Of a DNA stretch of 64,000 nt, positions 8,425 to 19,000 are shown piece after piece (position 1 is the first letter of the stretch; the number at the start of each line of letters is the position of its first letter). Source of the stretch: Candidatus Enterococcus testudinis (GTDB taxonomy: Bacteria; Bacillota; Bacilli; Lactobacillales; Enterococcaceae); NCBI RefSeq assembly GCF_002140915.1, contig NZ_NGKU01000001.1, positions 2,170,280-2,234,279 of the forward strand, written 5' to 3'. The notes under the pieces were generated by a model that saw nothing but the letters and a program-made list of their open reading frames with translations, made no database searches and had not been told where the DNA came from. The translations under genes and the position numbers were made by a program.

Positions 8425-8589
8425 ATGTTAGCCACATTTATTTCACTCTTCTCCATTTTTGCTTTAGCAGCGTTATTAGCAGGCACATTCTTTATGGCAC
8501 GTCTATTGATGGCACAAGAGGCCAAACCGGTGAAAGTTCCCGTTAGAATCCAAAATGAAGACGATCGAAGACAGTATCCAAACCGCTAA
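8425..8589 (+). CDS. Small single-pass membrane protein, 54 residues
   Basis: An open reading frame of 54 codons with a good AGAAGGGA site 8 bp before its ATG. It begins MLATFISLFSIFALAALLAG, a strong transmembrane helix that extends to about residue 29, then a polar tail (QEAKPVKVPVRIQNEDDRRQ). A terminator follows 33 bp after the stop, which supports a real gene. I do not recognise the family. It lies just downstream of the tRNA-like hairpin, which may sit in its 5' leader. Confidence 0.72.
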   Translation: MLATFISLFSIFALAALLAGTFFMARLLMAQEAKPVKVPVRIQNEDDRRQYPNR

Positions 8590-8622
8590 TGGATACCATG
8601 ATTGATAGATGCATGTAGAACG

Positions 8623-8649
8623 ACCTTTCTTTATAAGAAAGGTTTTTTT
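8623..8649 (+). terminator. Rho-independent terminator
   Basis: Stem ACCTTTCTT / AAGAAAGGT with a 3-nt loop, followed by seven T. It ends the small membrane protein transcript. Confidence 0.88.
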
Positions 8650-8823
8650 GTGTTTGCTGCTTTAAGCTTCGGTTAAGTTTGGGTGTATACGCTAGATTGG
8701 CTAAGGTACAAACAAGACCTAATTACAATATTCTTACTAAGTTTGTTACGATAGTATTGCAACCATCGCGACTCTTTGATAAACTTTTTTTTTAGATACA
8801 GACTAAAGGAGCTATATACCACT

Positions 8824-10155
8824 ATGCCAAAAATGAACAAACTTGGGTATTCTCTCATTGCAGCTTGCATGATGTTGTTTGTTGCAATTGGATTACCCAT
8901 CGTGTCTTATGCCGATGATACTGCTATGACCACTGAAGAAATACAAGATTTCTCTGTGGATGCCAAAGCTGCTTTTTCATTAGATTTTGATACGGGAAAA
9001 ATTTTATATGATCAAGATGGCGATACGGCAATGGGCATCGCATCCATCACTAAGATCATCAGCCTCTATCTCGTTGCAGAACAAGTTGAACAAGGCAACC
9101 TTGCCTGGGATGATACTGTCGCTATTTCACAGTACGCTGCCGACCTAAGCGTGACACCAGATTTATCAAATGTGCCGCTGCATCAAGATGTCACCTATAC
9201 TGTGAAAGATTTGTATGATGCCAGTTACATTCAATCAGCAAATGCAGCAATTGTCGCACTGGCTGAAAAAATTGCTGGTTCAGAAAGTGACTTTGTTGAT
9301 TTAATGAAAGAAAAAGTCAGCTCATGGGGGATCGATGATGCCAAGTTGGTCAATGCCTCTGGTTTGAATAATGCCTATCTGGGTGACAATATTTATCCTG
9401 GCTCGACCTCAACGGATGAAAATGAATTATCCGCCAAAGATGTTGCTATTGTGGCACGCCATTTGCTGCAAGATTTTCCAGATGTCTTGGAAATCACCAG
9501 TACAACGACCCAAACATTTGGCGAAGGCTCTTATTCTCCAGTGGAAATGGTCAATTGGAACTGGATGTTGCCAGGCTTTACCAACGCAAAAGATGGTGTG
9601 GATGGACTCAAAACCGGTACAACTGACTTAGCTGGCGCTTGTTTTGTCGGTACAGCTGTCAAAGACGGTCAACGCATTATCACTGTTGTCCTCAATGTCA
9701 ACGGTCATGCAGAAAATCCAAGTGTCCGCTTTATTGAAACTGGAAAACTCATGGATTATTCTTTCGATGCTTGGGAACAGGTAGAAGTATTACCGGCAAA
9801 TGCTGAACTATCCGATACAAAAACGGTTGCGGTCAAAGACGGGAAAGAATTGACTGTCCCGGTTGCCATCAAAGACAGCTTGACATTATGGGTGCGTAAA
9901 GATATGGATGCAACAGCTTATACGACAACGATCGATTACAATGATCAATTTGTTGATTCTGCCTTGCAAGCCCCTGTCAATCAAGATACCGAAATCGGGA
10001 CTGTTACAGCGTCGATTCCTGCCGACACGCTAGGGTATGTGGATGACAGCAGCACGACTTCAAGTTCTCTGGTCACGACAGCAGCTGTTGAAAAAGCCAA
10101 TATATTTGTCCGTACGTGGCGTGGTGTGACATCATTCTTTTCTCAATTATTCTAA
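8824..10155 (+). CDS. dacA: D-alanyl-D-alanine carboxypeptidase (PBP5/DacA family, S11)
   Basis: A 443-residue low-molecular-weight penicillin-binding protein that trims the terminal D-Ala of peptidoglycan pentapeptides outside the membrane. A signal peptide covers about 1-31 (cleavage near SYA-DD). The catalytic triplets are SITK (74-77), SAN (138-140) and KTG (263-265). The beta-rich PBP5 C-domain follows, ending in a short aromatic/basic helix (about 425-443) that probably anchors it to the membrane. The ATG at 8824 is chosen because AAAGGAG precedes it; the longer frame from 8776 would place that site inside the gene. Confidence 0.93.
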   Translation: MPKMNKLGYSLIAACMMLFVAIGLPIVSYADDTAMTTEEIQDFSVDAKAAFSLDFDTGKILYDQDGDTAMGIASITKIISLYLVAEQVEQGNLAWDDTVAISQYAADLSVTPDLSNVPLHQDVTYTVKDLYDASYIQSANAAIVALAEKIAGSESDFVDLMKEKVSSWGIDDAKLVNASGLNNAYLGDNIYPGSTSTDENELSAKDVAIVARHLLQDFPDVLEITSTTTQTFGEGSYSPVEMVNWNWMLPGFTNAKDGVDGLKTGTTDLAGACFVGTAVKDGQRIITVVLNVNGHAENPSVRFIETGKLMDYSFDAWEQVEVLPANAELSDTKTVAVKDGKELTVPVAIKDSLTLWVRKDMDATAYTTTIDYNDQFVDSALQAPVNQDTEIGTVTASIPADTLGYVDDSSTTSSSLVTTAAVEKANIFVRTWRGVTSFFSQLF

Positions 10156-10207
10156 AAAAACGCATCACTCTTGAACGATGTATATCGTCTTGGGTCGATG
10201 CGTTTTT
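10154..10207. terminator. Bidirectional terminator between dacA and the GyrI-like gene
   Basis: AAAAACGCATC pairs with GATGCGTTTTT, with an internal hairpin in the loop. A/T tracts on both sides let it serve the two convergent genes. Confidence 0.85.
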
Positions 10208-10214
10208 GCTATGC

Positions 10215-10715
10215 TTATACTTGCGGAATGTCTTCTGGCTCGATTGGGAAAAACAATTCAACTTCGCCGTCTTTGAAATGGGGAAGATATCTTTCTTGAA
10301 TCGCAGCTGCTAAACGGACTTTGTTTTCCGGCAATACTTCTGAAAGCATTTTTTCAGTCATCATACTTAAATTTCGCTCATCGGTTTTGATGGCCAAATA
10401 AGACATCGCAGGCATTTCCCAGCGAACCCAGCCGACTGGCGGAAAGTTCTCCGTCAGGACTTTGACACCTGCCAAATAACGCCCAGTTTCTTGCCATGGC
10501 TCTAACCATCTATCCCCATCACTCATCAATCCCCAGAACTCCAAATCTTTGGCTTCTTGATCACTGACTAGAAATTCTATTTCTTGAAAATCTTTGGTAG
10601 CAAGTTCCCAAAGTGCCGGTACCCAAGAACCGCCTTCTTCTGCTAACCCATTGCCTTCTTTACCTATCACATAAAATGCTGGTACATCCACGCGAATGAC
10701 TTCACCTAATTCCAT
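10215..10715 (-). CDS. GyrI-like / effector-binding-domain protein
   Basis: A 166-residue protein with a GGAGG site before the ATG. The overall pattern (a first strand around VDVPAFYVIGKEG, a W-rich middle, AGVKVL, PAMSYLAIKTD, and a final ELFFPI strand) resembles the SHS2-type GyrI-like small-molecule-binding domain. There is no DNA-binding domain, so it would be a stand-alone ligand-binding or hydrolase-type member. Assignment is by pattern only. It converges on dacA. Confidence 0.6.
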   Translation of the reverse strand: MELGEVIRVDVPAFYVIGKEGNGLAEEGGSWVPALWELATKDFQEIEFLVSDQEAKDLEFWGLMSDGDRWLEPWQETGRYLAGVKVLTENFPPVGWVRWEMPAMSYLAIKTDERNLSMMTEKMLSEVLPENKVRLAAAIQERYLPHFKDGEVELFFPIEPEDIPQV

Positions 10716-10838
10716 GATCCATCCTCCTTCTTTTCTTCATTTTAGCGAATCGGTTGAAATTGAGCAACTTTGACCTCATATTCACTCATTTTTCGATAAA
10801 TTTGGTATACTAAGGGTATTGTTGAAGGAGTGAATCTT

Positions 10839-12038
10839 ATGGCTTTTGTACCATCGCTGATTTTTAGCATTATTTATTTGTTGGGTGCGTTTGGGGTCTA
10901 CAAATACCGCAAGCAAAAAGACGACCCCGATATTTTTTTCTTTGAAAGTTGCTGGACGATTTTCGCATTATTGATTTATTTAGCAGTTTTAGAACTTCGA
11001 ACGGGCAGCTTTTATATTCTGATTCCAATTTTATTAGGGAGTCTATTCTTGGTTTCGTATCGCAGAAACAAACATCGATTGATCAATGGCTTATTATTCA
11101 ATGTGTTTATCCTCTCGTTTGGTGGGTACTTGATTATCAATCTATTCCGTACCGAAGACATACTTGTGGGTGGATTGCTGGCTGTATTACTGGCTATCTT
11201 TTTGGCAGTATTGTTGTTTGGTTTGGTGACACTGGTTATCTTTCTCTATTGGAATTCATTGGTGGTGTTTCGTCGTGAGTCGCATTCTATCGCGAATCTG
11301 CTGACATTGCTCTTGGCGATCGTCTTAACGATTTTCTTATTCTCAGATGTCTTGCTCCATCCTTTCCCACAATGGGTTCAGGTACTTTTCGGGATTGCAC
11401 CGGTTAGTTTGCTGTATCTGTTTATCGTGTTCTTGAACTTTCTATCGGTGTCTATTCTCTATCAATTCAACCATCCACGATACGATCAAGATTTCATTAT
11501 CGTTTTGGGGGCAGGCTTACTGAATGGGGAAACTGTCTCACCGTTATTGGCACAAAGAATCAACAAAGCCATCGACTTTTATCACTTGCAATTCAAAGCC
11601 AAAAAACAGGCACCACGATTGTTGATGTCTGGCGGACAAGGCAGTGATGAAAAAGTGCCCGAAGCAATTGCAATGAAAGAATATGCTGTCAGCAATGGGA
11701 TTCCTGACGGCGAAGTTTTGGTAGAAGCCAATTCAACGACCACTCTTGAAAATATGCAGTTTTCTAAAGAAGTCATGGATGCATTGAAACCGCAAGGCTA
11801 TAAAGCAATCTTCAGCTCCAACAATTATCATATTTTCCGCGCTGGATTGTATGCGGATCAGGCTGGCGTCAACGCAGACGGGATTGGTGCGCGGACCGCT
11901 TTGTATTACTTGCCAAATGCATTCTTGCGTGAATTTGTCGCCATATTATTCATGCACAAAAAGCGACATATCGTTGTCTTATCCGGAATTGTGCTCTTTT
12001 ATGTCATAGCCGCTTTACTACAAATGTATTTCACATAG
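10839..12038 (+). CDS. YdcF/SanA-like (DUF218) polytopic membrane protein
   Basis: A 399-residue protein with about seven hydrophobic segments in the first 205 residues and a C-terminal DUF218 domain (IIVLGAGLL, RLLMSGGQGSDEKVPEA, EANSTTTLENM), then a last transmembrane segment. DUF218 proteins such as SanA and ElyC take part in envelope functions; the activity is unclear. The ATG at 10839 is chosen because GAAGGAG at 10824-10830 is its ribosome binding site and overlaps the GTG that would open a longer frame. A terminator follows. Confidence 0.87.
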   Translation: MAFVPSLIFSIIYLLGAFGVYKYRKQKDDPDIFFFESCWTIFALLIYLAVLELRTGSFYILIPILLGSLFLVSYRRNKHRLINGLLFNVFILSFGGYLIINLFRTEDILVGGLLAVLLAIFLAVLLFGLVTLVIFLYWNSLVVFRRESHSIANLLTLLLAIVLTIFLFSDVLLHPFPQWVQVLFGIAPVSLLYLFIVFLNFLSVSILYQFNHPRYDQDFIIVLGAGLLNGETVSPLLAQRINKAIDFYHLQFKAKKQAPRLLMSGGQGSDEKVPEAIAMKEYAVSNGIPDGEVLVEANSTTTLENMQFSKEVMDALKPQGYKAIFSSNNYHIFRAGLYADQAGVNADGIGARTALYYLPNAFLREFVAILFMHKKRHIVVLSGIVLFYVIAALLQMYFT

Positions 12039-12082
12039 AAAAAAAGACTAGCTGAGGGGGGTGCCCTTCTACTAGTCTTTTT
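12039..12082. terminator. Bidirectional terminator
   Basis: AAAAAGACTAG pairs with CTAGTCTTTTT around a G/C-rich loop, between two convergent genes. Confidence 0.85.
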
Positions 12083-12091
12083 GTGGTCCGA

Positions 12092-12601
12092 TCAATGGAT
12101 CGTACGTTGTCTTTTCCAAAAACGTTGCGCCCATTTTTCTTTCAGGCCATCTGTTAATGGCTCTGAAGCTTCTTTAATGGCACAATATTTGTCCACCATT
12201 GTAACGATATAGCTTTCTTTGTATCGTGGTGGTGCAATCGTTGCTCCCCACATATGCTTCAAAATAATATCTCTTTCAAGATCGCTTAATTCAGTGATTT
12301 TTTCGGCATTTTTTACTGCGATCCGCGGATGCATATAAGCATGCGTGCCTTCATCAAACTTCGTTGTCCGCCAATCATAATAAAACAAATCATGAAGAAG
12401 TCCTGCACGAGCTGTTGCACGGGCATCCCCACCCCATTTTTTGGCCAATTTGTAACTGTAATATGAAACGCTGATCGAATGCTCCAAACGAGTGGAATTC
12501 ATATGCTGCACAAAGTTGGCTAATTTTTTCACAGCGTCTGTTTCTAACAGGTCCGCTATGTAAGACATATATTCGCTATCTTCTTGCCATTTATCTGTCA
12601 T
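12092..12601 (-). CDS. HD-domain phosphohydrolase
   Basis: A 169-residue single-domain protein of the HD superfamily of metal-dependent phosphohydrolases. LEHSISVSYYSYKLAKKWG provides the first histidine, AGLLHDLFYYDW the HD pair, and HPRIAVKNAEKI and ILKHMWG further candidate ligands. The substrate is unknown; nucleotides are possible. It is transcribed towards the terminator shared with the DUF218 gene. Confidence 0.85.
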   Translation of the reverse strand: MTDKWQEDSEYMSYIADLLETDAVKKLANFVQHMNSTRLEHSISVSYYSYKLAKKWGGDARATARAGLLHDLFYYDWRTTKFDEGTHAYMHPRIAVKNAEKITELSDLERDIILKHMWGATIAPPRYKESYIVTMVDKYCAIKEASEPLTDGLKEKWAQRFWKRQRTIH

Positions 12602-12724
12602 AGATTCTTTTCTGCCACCTTTTTTGATCTGCTTGATTGTTACAAAGTAAAGTATAGCACCAATGAATGGGATTTTCTAGGTTGTGCCGATCATCTAGAC
12701 ATAGTTTAACAGTTCCTTAATGAT

Positions 12725-13483
12725 CTACCTCGCAGCATGATACATCAAGATGCCTGCCGCAATCGCTACATTCAGTGATTCTGCCTCACCATAAATAGGA
12801 ATATATACATTGTGATCGGTCAATGCCAAAAGTTCTTTTTGCACACCTTGTCCCTCATTACCTAAAATGAATGCTGCGGGATAATGTTTGATATCCGTAT
12901 ACGCAAGGGCATCTTTATTCAACTCAGTACCATAAATCATCACTTCTTCTGCACGTAAAGCAGCGATAAAATCAGGAATCGCACCCTCAACGATTGGTAA
13001 ATGGAAATTGCTGCCTTGCATACTTCTTAACACCTTTGTACTATACAGATCTGCCGTCCCAGTACCCAAGAAAACACCGGCAAATCCAGCCGCATCAGCC
13101 GTCCGAATCATCGTACCAACGTTTCCCGGATCTTGTACGTTGTCTAAAATCAGCCAGTTCCCTTTTAATTGCTTAGGCAACTGATCATTTTTTGCGACCA
13201 CTGCAAAAATGCCTTGCGGAGTAGGCAATTCAGATAAATACGCAGCAATCTCATCCGTGATCAGATAGATAGCAGCATTGACTGTGTCAAGACGTTCACG
13301 GTATTCCTCATACCCATGGGGCGTAACAAAAATCGTTTGAATGTCTGCTTTTGCTTTGATTGCTTCTTGAACCAAATGCCAGCCATCGATCAGATATTGT
13401 TGATTTTGCTGGCGATACTTTTTTTGACTTAACTTTTTTGTTTCTTTGATCAGTGTATTCTTTTTTGACTGAATCTCATTCAT
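12725..13483 (-). CDS. TrmH/SpoU-family RNA 2'-O-methyltransferase
   Basis: A 252-residue SPOUT-class methyltransferase. An N-terminal substrate-binding domain precedes a knotted catalytic domain with the three SpoU motifs: NVGTMIRTADAAGF, ILGNEGQGV and PIYGEAESLNVAIAAGILMY. It probably methylates a ribose in 23S rRNA, like TsnR/RlmB relatives. The ATG at 13483 is preferred because GAGGTG upstream is its ribosome binding site and overlaps the in-frame GTG of the longer version. It is divergent from acylphosphatase. Confidence 0.9.
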   Translation of the reverse strand: MNEIQSKKNTLIKETKKLSQKKYRQQNQQYLIDGWHLVQEAIKAKADIQTIFVTPHGYEEYRERLDTVNAAIYLITDEIAAYLSELPTPQGIFAVVAKNDQLPKQLKGNWLILDNVQDPGNVGTMIRTADAAGFAGVFLGTGTADLYSTKVLRSMQGSNFHLPIVEGAIPDFIAALRAEEVMIYGTELNKDALAYTDIKHYPAAFILGNEGQGVQKELLALTDHNVYIPIYGEAESLNVAIAAGILMYHAAR

Positions 13484-13582
13484 GGCTTTCACCTCGATTC
13501 ATTATAGCATGACTCAATCAGTGAAACTTGTTCTTTTCCCAAAAAAACGCTATCATGGATATAGAACAAAGGAGGTTGCCGA

Positions 13583-13861
13583 ATGAAAAAAGTACGCATC
13601 ACTGTCAACGGACGTGTCCAAGGCGTTGGTTTCCGCTACACCACCAAGATGCTGGCGGATCAGCTGGGTATTACTGGTACGGTCAAGAATGAATCAGATG
13701 GCACCGTGACGATCGAAGCTATCGGTGAACCACAGGTGATGGCGCAATTTATCGAAGGTGTCAAAGGTTCTCCTTCTCCTGTCGGAAAAGTAAATGATAC
13801 CACAATCAATGAGGACCCTAGTATTGAGACAAGGGATACATTTGACGTCGTATATAGTTGA
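13583..13861 (+). CDS. acyP: Acylphosphatase
   Basis: A 92-residue enzyme that hydrolyses acyl phosphates. The signature GRVQGVGFRYTT (about 10-21) contains the catalytic arginine, and the catalytic asparagine lies in VKNESDGTV. AAAGGAGG precedes the ATG. It sits between the SpoU methylase gene and yidC. Confidence 0.95.
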   Translation: MKKVRITVNGRVQGVGFRYTTKMLADQLGITGTVKNESDGTVTIEAIGEPQVMAQFIEGVKGSPSPVGKVNDTTINEDPSIETRDTFDVVYS

Positions 13862-13871
13862 CCTTTACATC

Positions 13872-13930
13872 AAAAAAGATTGACTTTTCAATGAATTTCG
13901 CTTTGTACATTGAAATAGTCGGTCTTTTTT
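13872..13930 (+). terminator. Long-stem terminator after acyP
   Basis: AAAAAAGATTGACT-TTTCAATG pairs with CATTGAAA-TAGTCGGTCTTTTTT, a stem of about 20 bp with a few mismatches. It separates acyP from yidC. Confidence 0.82.
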
Positions 13931-13976
13931 AGTATAGTTATTTTTGTCTAAATTTATTGTGAAGAGGAAGAAAAAA

Positions 13977-14909
13977 ATGTCTAAAATGAATAAATGGTTC
14001 CTTACATCTGGATTATTTGGTCTCTTATTGACTTTATCCGGTTGTGTAAGTACGAATGCTGATGGGACGCCTAAAGAATCCGGCATGATCTATCGCTTCT
14101 TGGTCAAACCACTTGGTAGTATGATCACGATGCTGGTTGAGAATTTTAACTGGTCCTATGGATGGGCGATCATCGCTGTAACGATCATTGTGCGGGTGAT
14201 TATTTTACCACTAGGTATCAACCAATCACGTAAAACGATGATCCAAAGTGAAAAAATGCAGTTTTTAAAACCACAAGTGGATGTTGCCCAAGCCAATTTG
14301 AAAAAAGCGACGACAAGAGAAGAACAAATGCAAGCGCAAGCTGACATGCAAAAAATCTACTCTGAAAACAACGTAAGTATGTTCGGCGGCATCGGTTGTT
14401 TGCCATTGCTGATTCAAATGCCAATCTTTTCAGCTTTATATTTCACTGCTCGTTACACCCAAGGTATCCAAAACTCTGAATTCTTTGGTTTTTCTTTAGG
14501 AGAACCAAGTATCATCTTTGTGGCTATTGCTGGGATAGCCTATCTTGCTCAGGGCTATATATCAACAATTGGGATTCCAGAAGAACAAAAGAAAACCATG
14601 AAAACGATGCTGATCGTCTCTCCTTTGATGATCGTCTTCATGTCCATGAGTGCACCAGCTGGCGTAACCTTGTACTGGGTTGTTGGTGGGGTCTTCAGTT
14701 GTATCCAAACATTTATTACAAATGTCATCATGAAACCAAAAATCAAAGCGCAAGTGGAAGCTGAAATGAAAGCCAATCCGCCTAAAACAGTTGTGACACC
14801 TCGCAAAGATGTAACACCAGAAAAAGCGGCCCCTGCTGACAAGAAAGCACTCAATTCTAGCAAACAAAATGGCTCAGGACGCAACGCTGGCAAACAGCAA
14901 CGCAAATAA
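13977..14909 (+). CDS. yidC: YidC/OxaA-type membrane protein insertase (lipoprotein)
   Basis: A 310-residue insertase that helps membrane proteins enter and fold in the bilayer. It has a lipoprotein signal (LLTLSGC, cysteine near residue 24), then five hydrophobic segments with the YidC core (WSYGWAIIAVTIIVR, the MFGGIGCLPLLIQMPIF region). The conserved positive residue is in the first segment (IIVRVIILPLG). The tail of about 55 residues is basic and rich in K, N and Q, as in the long-tailed Gram-positive form (YidC2) that contacts ribosomes. The ATG at 13977 follows GAAGAGGAAG. A terminator follows. Confidence 0.94.
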   Translation: MSKMNKWFLTSGLFGLLLTLSGCVSTNADGTPKESGMIYRFLVKPLGSMITMLVENFNWSYGWAIIAVTIIVRVIILPLGINQSRKTMIQSEKMQFLKPQVDVAQANLKKATTREEQMQAQADMQKIYSENNVSMFGGIGCLPLLIQMPIFSALYFTARYTQGIQNSEFFGFSLGEPSIIFVAIAGIAYLAQGYISTIGIPEEQKKTMKTMLIVSPLMIVFMSMSAPAGVTLYWVVGGVFSCIQTFITNVIMKPKIKAQVEAEMKANPPKTVVTPRKDVTPEKAAPADKKALNSSKQNGSGRNAGKQQRK

Positions 14910-14948
14910 TCAAAAAAACCAAATCACTTGCTGATTTGGTTTTTTTCT
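14910..14948 (+). terminator. Terminator after yidC
   Basis: AAACCAAATCA pairs with TGATTTGGTTT around a short loop, followed by a T run. Confidence 0.88.
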
Positions 14949-15037
14949 ATCCACATTCATCAGAAAATTGTTGCAATTCACCTAGAGAAGATTGCAAGTT
15001 CTATTTGCATTCGTTATAGTGAATATGAGGTGAGTAC

Positions 15038-15979
15038 ATGTTTGATGCATATATCAATATTTTTGTGATTTTTAGTCTGATGTTCATCGGTTATTTACTT
15101 TCATATAAGCAATGGTTTTCAAATCGAACCGCCGATACATTTTCCAAGCTGGTCTTGAATCTAACATTGCCAGCCAATATGTTTTTGACGATTATCAAAA
15201 ACTTTACCAAAGAGGAATTTCTATCCTTGGTTTCCGGCATGGTCATTCCTTTGTTCTCGATGCTGATCACCTATATGGTTGGTCATCTTTGGCGCCGTGT
15301 CTTTCATGTTGAGAAAAAGCATCAAGGCGCATTTTCCTCTATGTTTACGTTCTCGAATACGATTTTCATCGGTTTGCCTATCAATTTAGCCATTTTCGGC
15401 GAGAAAGCTGTTCCGTATGTTTTGCTCTATTATATCGTCAATACAACGTTATTTTGGACCATCGGTATCTTTGAATTGGCAAAAGACAGCCCGCATTTCG
15501 ATGAGGCGAAGGTATCCTTTCATCCCCTCGTCGTTATAAAAAAAGTTTTTTCACCTGCCTTGATTGGTTTCATTATCGGCTTGATCTGGATGTTGCTGGC
15601 GATTCCTTTACCTCATTTTATTGACAGTCTTGGAAGTTATTTGGCAGATTTAACCACCCCTTTATCGATGTTTATCATCGGCATCATCGTATATTTTGGC
15701 GGATTGAAAAACTTGAAGATGACCAAGGATATTGCGGGTATTCTTTTTGGCCGCTTTATCCTCTCTCCACTGATTGTTTTCGGACTGGGCTATCTGATCA
15801 ACATACCCGAATTGATGTTGCAAGTGTTCGTCATCCAAGCCTCCATGCCTGTGCAAAATTCCGTGCCGATCTTAGTCCGTAATTATCAGGGCGATGAAGA
15901 GTTTGCCACCACTGCATTGGGCTATTCTGTTTTGTTGTATATGGTGTATATACCGGTTTTGTTATTGTTGATGTTTTGA
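15038..15979 (+). CDS. AEC-family (auxin efflux carrier-like) transporter
   Basis: A 313-residue membrane protein with about ten hydrophobic segments, the length and layout of the AEC family (LVLNLTLPANMFL near the N-terminus, a central hydrophilic loop, and ASMPVQNSVPILVRNY with the conserved proline-rich kink). Bacterial members carry organic acids such as malate; the substrate here is unknown. A strong terminator follows. It converges on polC. Confidence 0.88.
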   Translation: MFDAYINIFVIFSLMFIGYLLSYKQWFSNRTADTFSKLVLNLTLPANMFLTIIKNFTKEEFLSLVSGMVIPLFSMLITYMVGHLWRRVFHVEKKHQGAFSSMFTFSNTIFIGLPINLAIFGEKAVPYVLLYYIVNTTLFWTIGIFELAKDSPHFDEAKVSFHPLVVIKKVFSPALIGFIIGLIWMLLAIPLPHFIDSLGSYLADLTTPLSMFIIGIIVYFGGLKNLKMTKDIAGILFGRFILSPLIVFGLGYLINIPELMLQVFVIQASMPVQNSVPILVRNYQGDEEFATTALGYSVLLYMVYIPVLLLLMF

Positions 15980-15987
15980 ATGCATAC

Positions 15988-16054
15988 TAAAAAACGTTTA
16001 TCATCATGAGCGCATAAAGCTTTTCTCATGAATATGATAAACGTTTTTTTATTG
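15988..16054. terminator. Bidirectional terminator between the AEC transporter and polC
   Basis: AAAAAACGTTTATCAT pairs with ATGATAAACGTTTTTT, with CATGAG/CTCATG extending the stem. T and A tracts flank both sides. Confidence 0.87.
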
Positions 16055-16088
16055 GTAATTTACATTTGATTTACTATTTTGTGTACCC

Positions 16089-19000
16089 TCACAACATATC
16101 AAACAGCGACAACTGATTCTCATCAGGTAGGTCTTTCAATACACCGTTGTCTGTCATATATTCAATCAATGTCTTCGATACTTTGCCGCGATTGGCTAAA
16201 TCTTCTTTCGACAAGAATGGGCCATCTTTGCGGGCTTCAACGATTTGTTTGGCCACATTCAGTCCCAAACTTGGCACTGCCCGTAATGGCGCGATCAGTT
16301 TGTTGCCATCGATCACGAAGTTTTCGGCATCAGATTTATATAGATCGATCATGCCGAATTCATAGCCCCGTTCCAGCATTTCATTACATAGCTCCAAGAC
16401 AGTGAGCAAGTTCTTTTCTTTTGTTGAAGCGTCCATTCCCTTGTCGTTGATTTCTTGCATCCGTTCTTTGACGGCTTCTTTGCCTTTAGACATTGCAATC
16501 AGATCAAAGTCATCCGCACGAACCGAGAAATAGGCACAATAATAGAGGATTGGGAAATAGACTTTAAAGTACGCTACCCGCAAGGCCATCAACACATACG
16601 CTGCCGCATGGGCTTTCGGGAACATGTATTTGATTTTCGAACAAGAATCGATATACCATTCAGGCACATTGTTTTCTCGCATCGCTTGCAAATACGTATC
16701 TCTCAATTCATCTGGAATTTTGTTCCATAAACCTTTACGCACGGTTTCCATGATTTTGAAAGCCATACCGTCATCGAGTCCCGCATGGATCAAATATACC
16801 ATGATGTCATCCCGACAGCCGATCACTTCAGCTAAGCTGGCATCTCCCCGACGAATCAATTCTTCGGCATTCCCTAGCCAAACATCTGTCCCGTGAGAAA
16901 GCCCTGAAATTTGCAGCAATTCTGCAAAGGTTGATGGGTGCGTTTGATCAAGCATCCCTCGTACAAAACGGGTCCCAAATTCTGGAATACCTAGTGTACC
17001 GGTTTTAGAGTATATCTGTTCTTCCGTCACTCCTAAAACATCCGTACCGCCGAATATCCGCATCACTTCTGGATCATCTGTCGGAATCGTTTTGGGTTCG
17101 ATTCCTGATAAGTCTTGCAGCATCCGAATGACGGTAGGATCATCATGTCCTAGAATATCCAACTTCAAAATATTGTCATGGATCGAATGGAAATCAAAGT
17201 GGGTCGTTTTCCATTCTGCATTCAAATCATCTGCTGGAAATTGGATTGGTGTAAAATCATAAACATCCATATAATCGGGGATAACGATGATTCCCCCTGG
17301 ATGCTGACCAGTCGTCCGTTTGACCCCGGTTGCACCTTTGGCTAGGCGATCGACTTCAGCTGCCCGATAATGAAGATTATGATCCCGTTCAAAGCCTTTC
17401 ACGAAACCAAAAGCTGTTTTATCCGCAACAGTACCGATCGTTCCTGCCCGAAATACATAGTCTTCTCCAAACAATACCTTCGTATAATTATGGGCTTCTG
17501 GCTGGTATTCCCCAGAAAAGTTCAAGTCGATATCGGGTACTTTGTCTCCATGGAACCCTAAGAAGGTTTCGAAAGGAATATCATGCCCATCTTTGTTCAA
17601 GCGCGTGCCGCATTTCGGACACTTCTTCTCCGGCATGTCATACCCTGACCCATAGGAACCATCTTCATAGAACTCGGAATATTGGCAATCTGGACAATAG
17701 TAATGCGGTGCCAATGGATTGACCTCTGTGATCCCAGTCATGGTAGCGACAAAACTTGAACCGACCGATCCCCGAGAACCAACCAAATAGCCATCTTCAT
17801 TGCTTTTGTGCACCAGTTTTTGCGAAATCAAGTAAATTACCGAAAACCCATTGCCGATAATTGAATCTAGTTCTTTCTTCAATCGCTTCTCAACGATTTC
17901 CGGTAACGGATTCCCATATAATTCTCTGGCACGATTGTAACTCAAATCAGTGATTTCTTGTTCTGATCCGGGAATTTTTGGTGTATATAGATCATCTTTG
18001 ACGGGAATCACTTTTTCGCAAAGGTCAACGATCTTATTCGGATTCGTCACAACGATCTCTTTTGCCATCTCAGGGCCTAGAAATTGAAAGGCGGTCAACA
18101 TTTCATCGGTCGTCCGAAAATGGACAGCAGGCAAACTATGGCGGTTTAACGGGTTGGCGCCACCCATCGAATTGATTAATATTTTTCGATAAATCGCATC
18201 TTCTTCGTTCAAATAATGGACATTCCCAGTAGCAACAACGATCTTGCCAAGGTCTTCACCCATTTGGACCAAATTACGAATGATTTCTTCCAGGTCAGAC
18301 TCGCTCTTGACCAATTCGGTTTCGAGCAAATGTGCATAGACTTCTTTGGGCATGACTTCGATATAGTCGTAGAACTTCGCTAACTCACGGGCCGCATCGA
18401 CCCCTTTTTGCATCATCGCCACAAAGACTTCGCCTTTGTCACATGCAGTCCCCACCAATAGACCTTCCCGTAATTTGACCAATTCAGATCGGGGGATCCT
18501 AGGCACTTTGTCATGATAATACTTGATATTGGACATAGAGATCAATTTGAACAAATTCTTTAAGCCAGCTTGTGTCTTGGCCAAAATCGTCGCATGGAAA
18601 GGACGGGCTGCTTTGAATGAGTTCTCACCGCCGACATGCCGGTTTAAATCTTCATGCAAAAACATCTCATGATTTTCCATCGCTTCTTTCACAAAAATCC
18701 AAGCAAGATGCCCCGTTGCTTCCGCATCGAAAATCGCCCGGTGATGTTGTTCCAAATTAACGCCGAATTTCTTAGACAAGACACCTAGACCAAACCGTTT
18801 GAATTGCGGATAGAGATATCTGGCTAATTCTAACGTATCGATCACGGGGTTTTCCGCTTCTGGAATACCATATTTGCGATAACTGGTGTTCAAAAATCCC
18901 ATATCAAACGAGGCATTATGGGCAACCAAAATCGCCCCTTCAGAAAATTCACGGAATAAACGCAATACTTCCTCTTCTGATTTCGATCCACGTACCATTT

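Noticed and set aside
8776..8823. N-terminal extension of the D-Ala-D-Ala carboxypeptidase
   Set aside because: The AAAGGAG site lies within the extension, and the signal peptide begins properly at the ATG at 8824.
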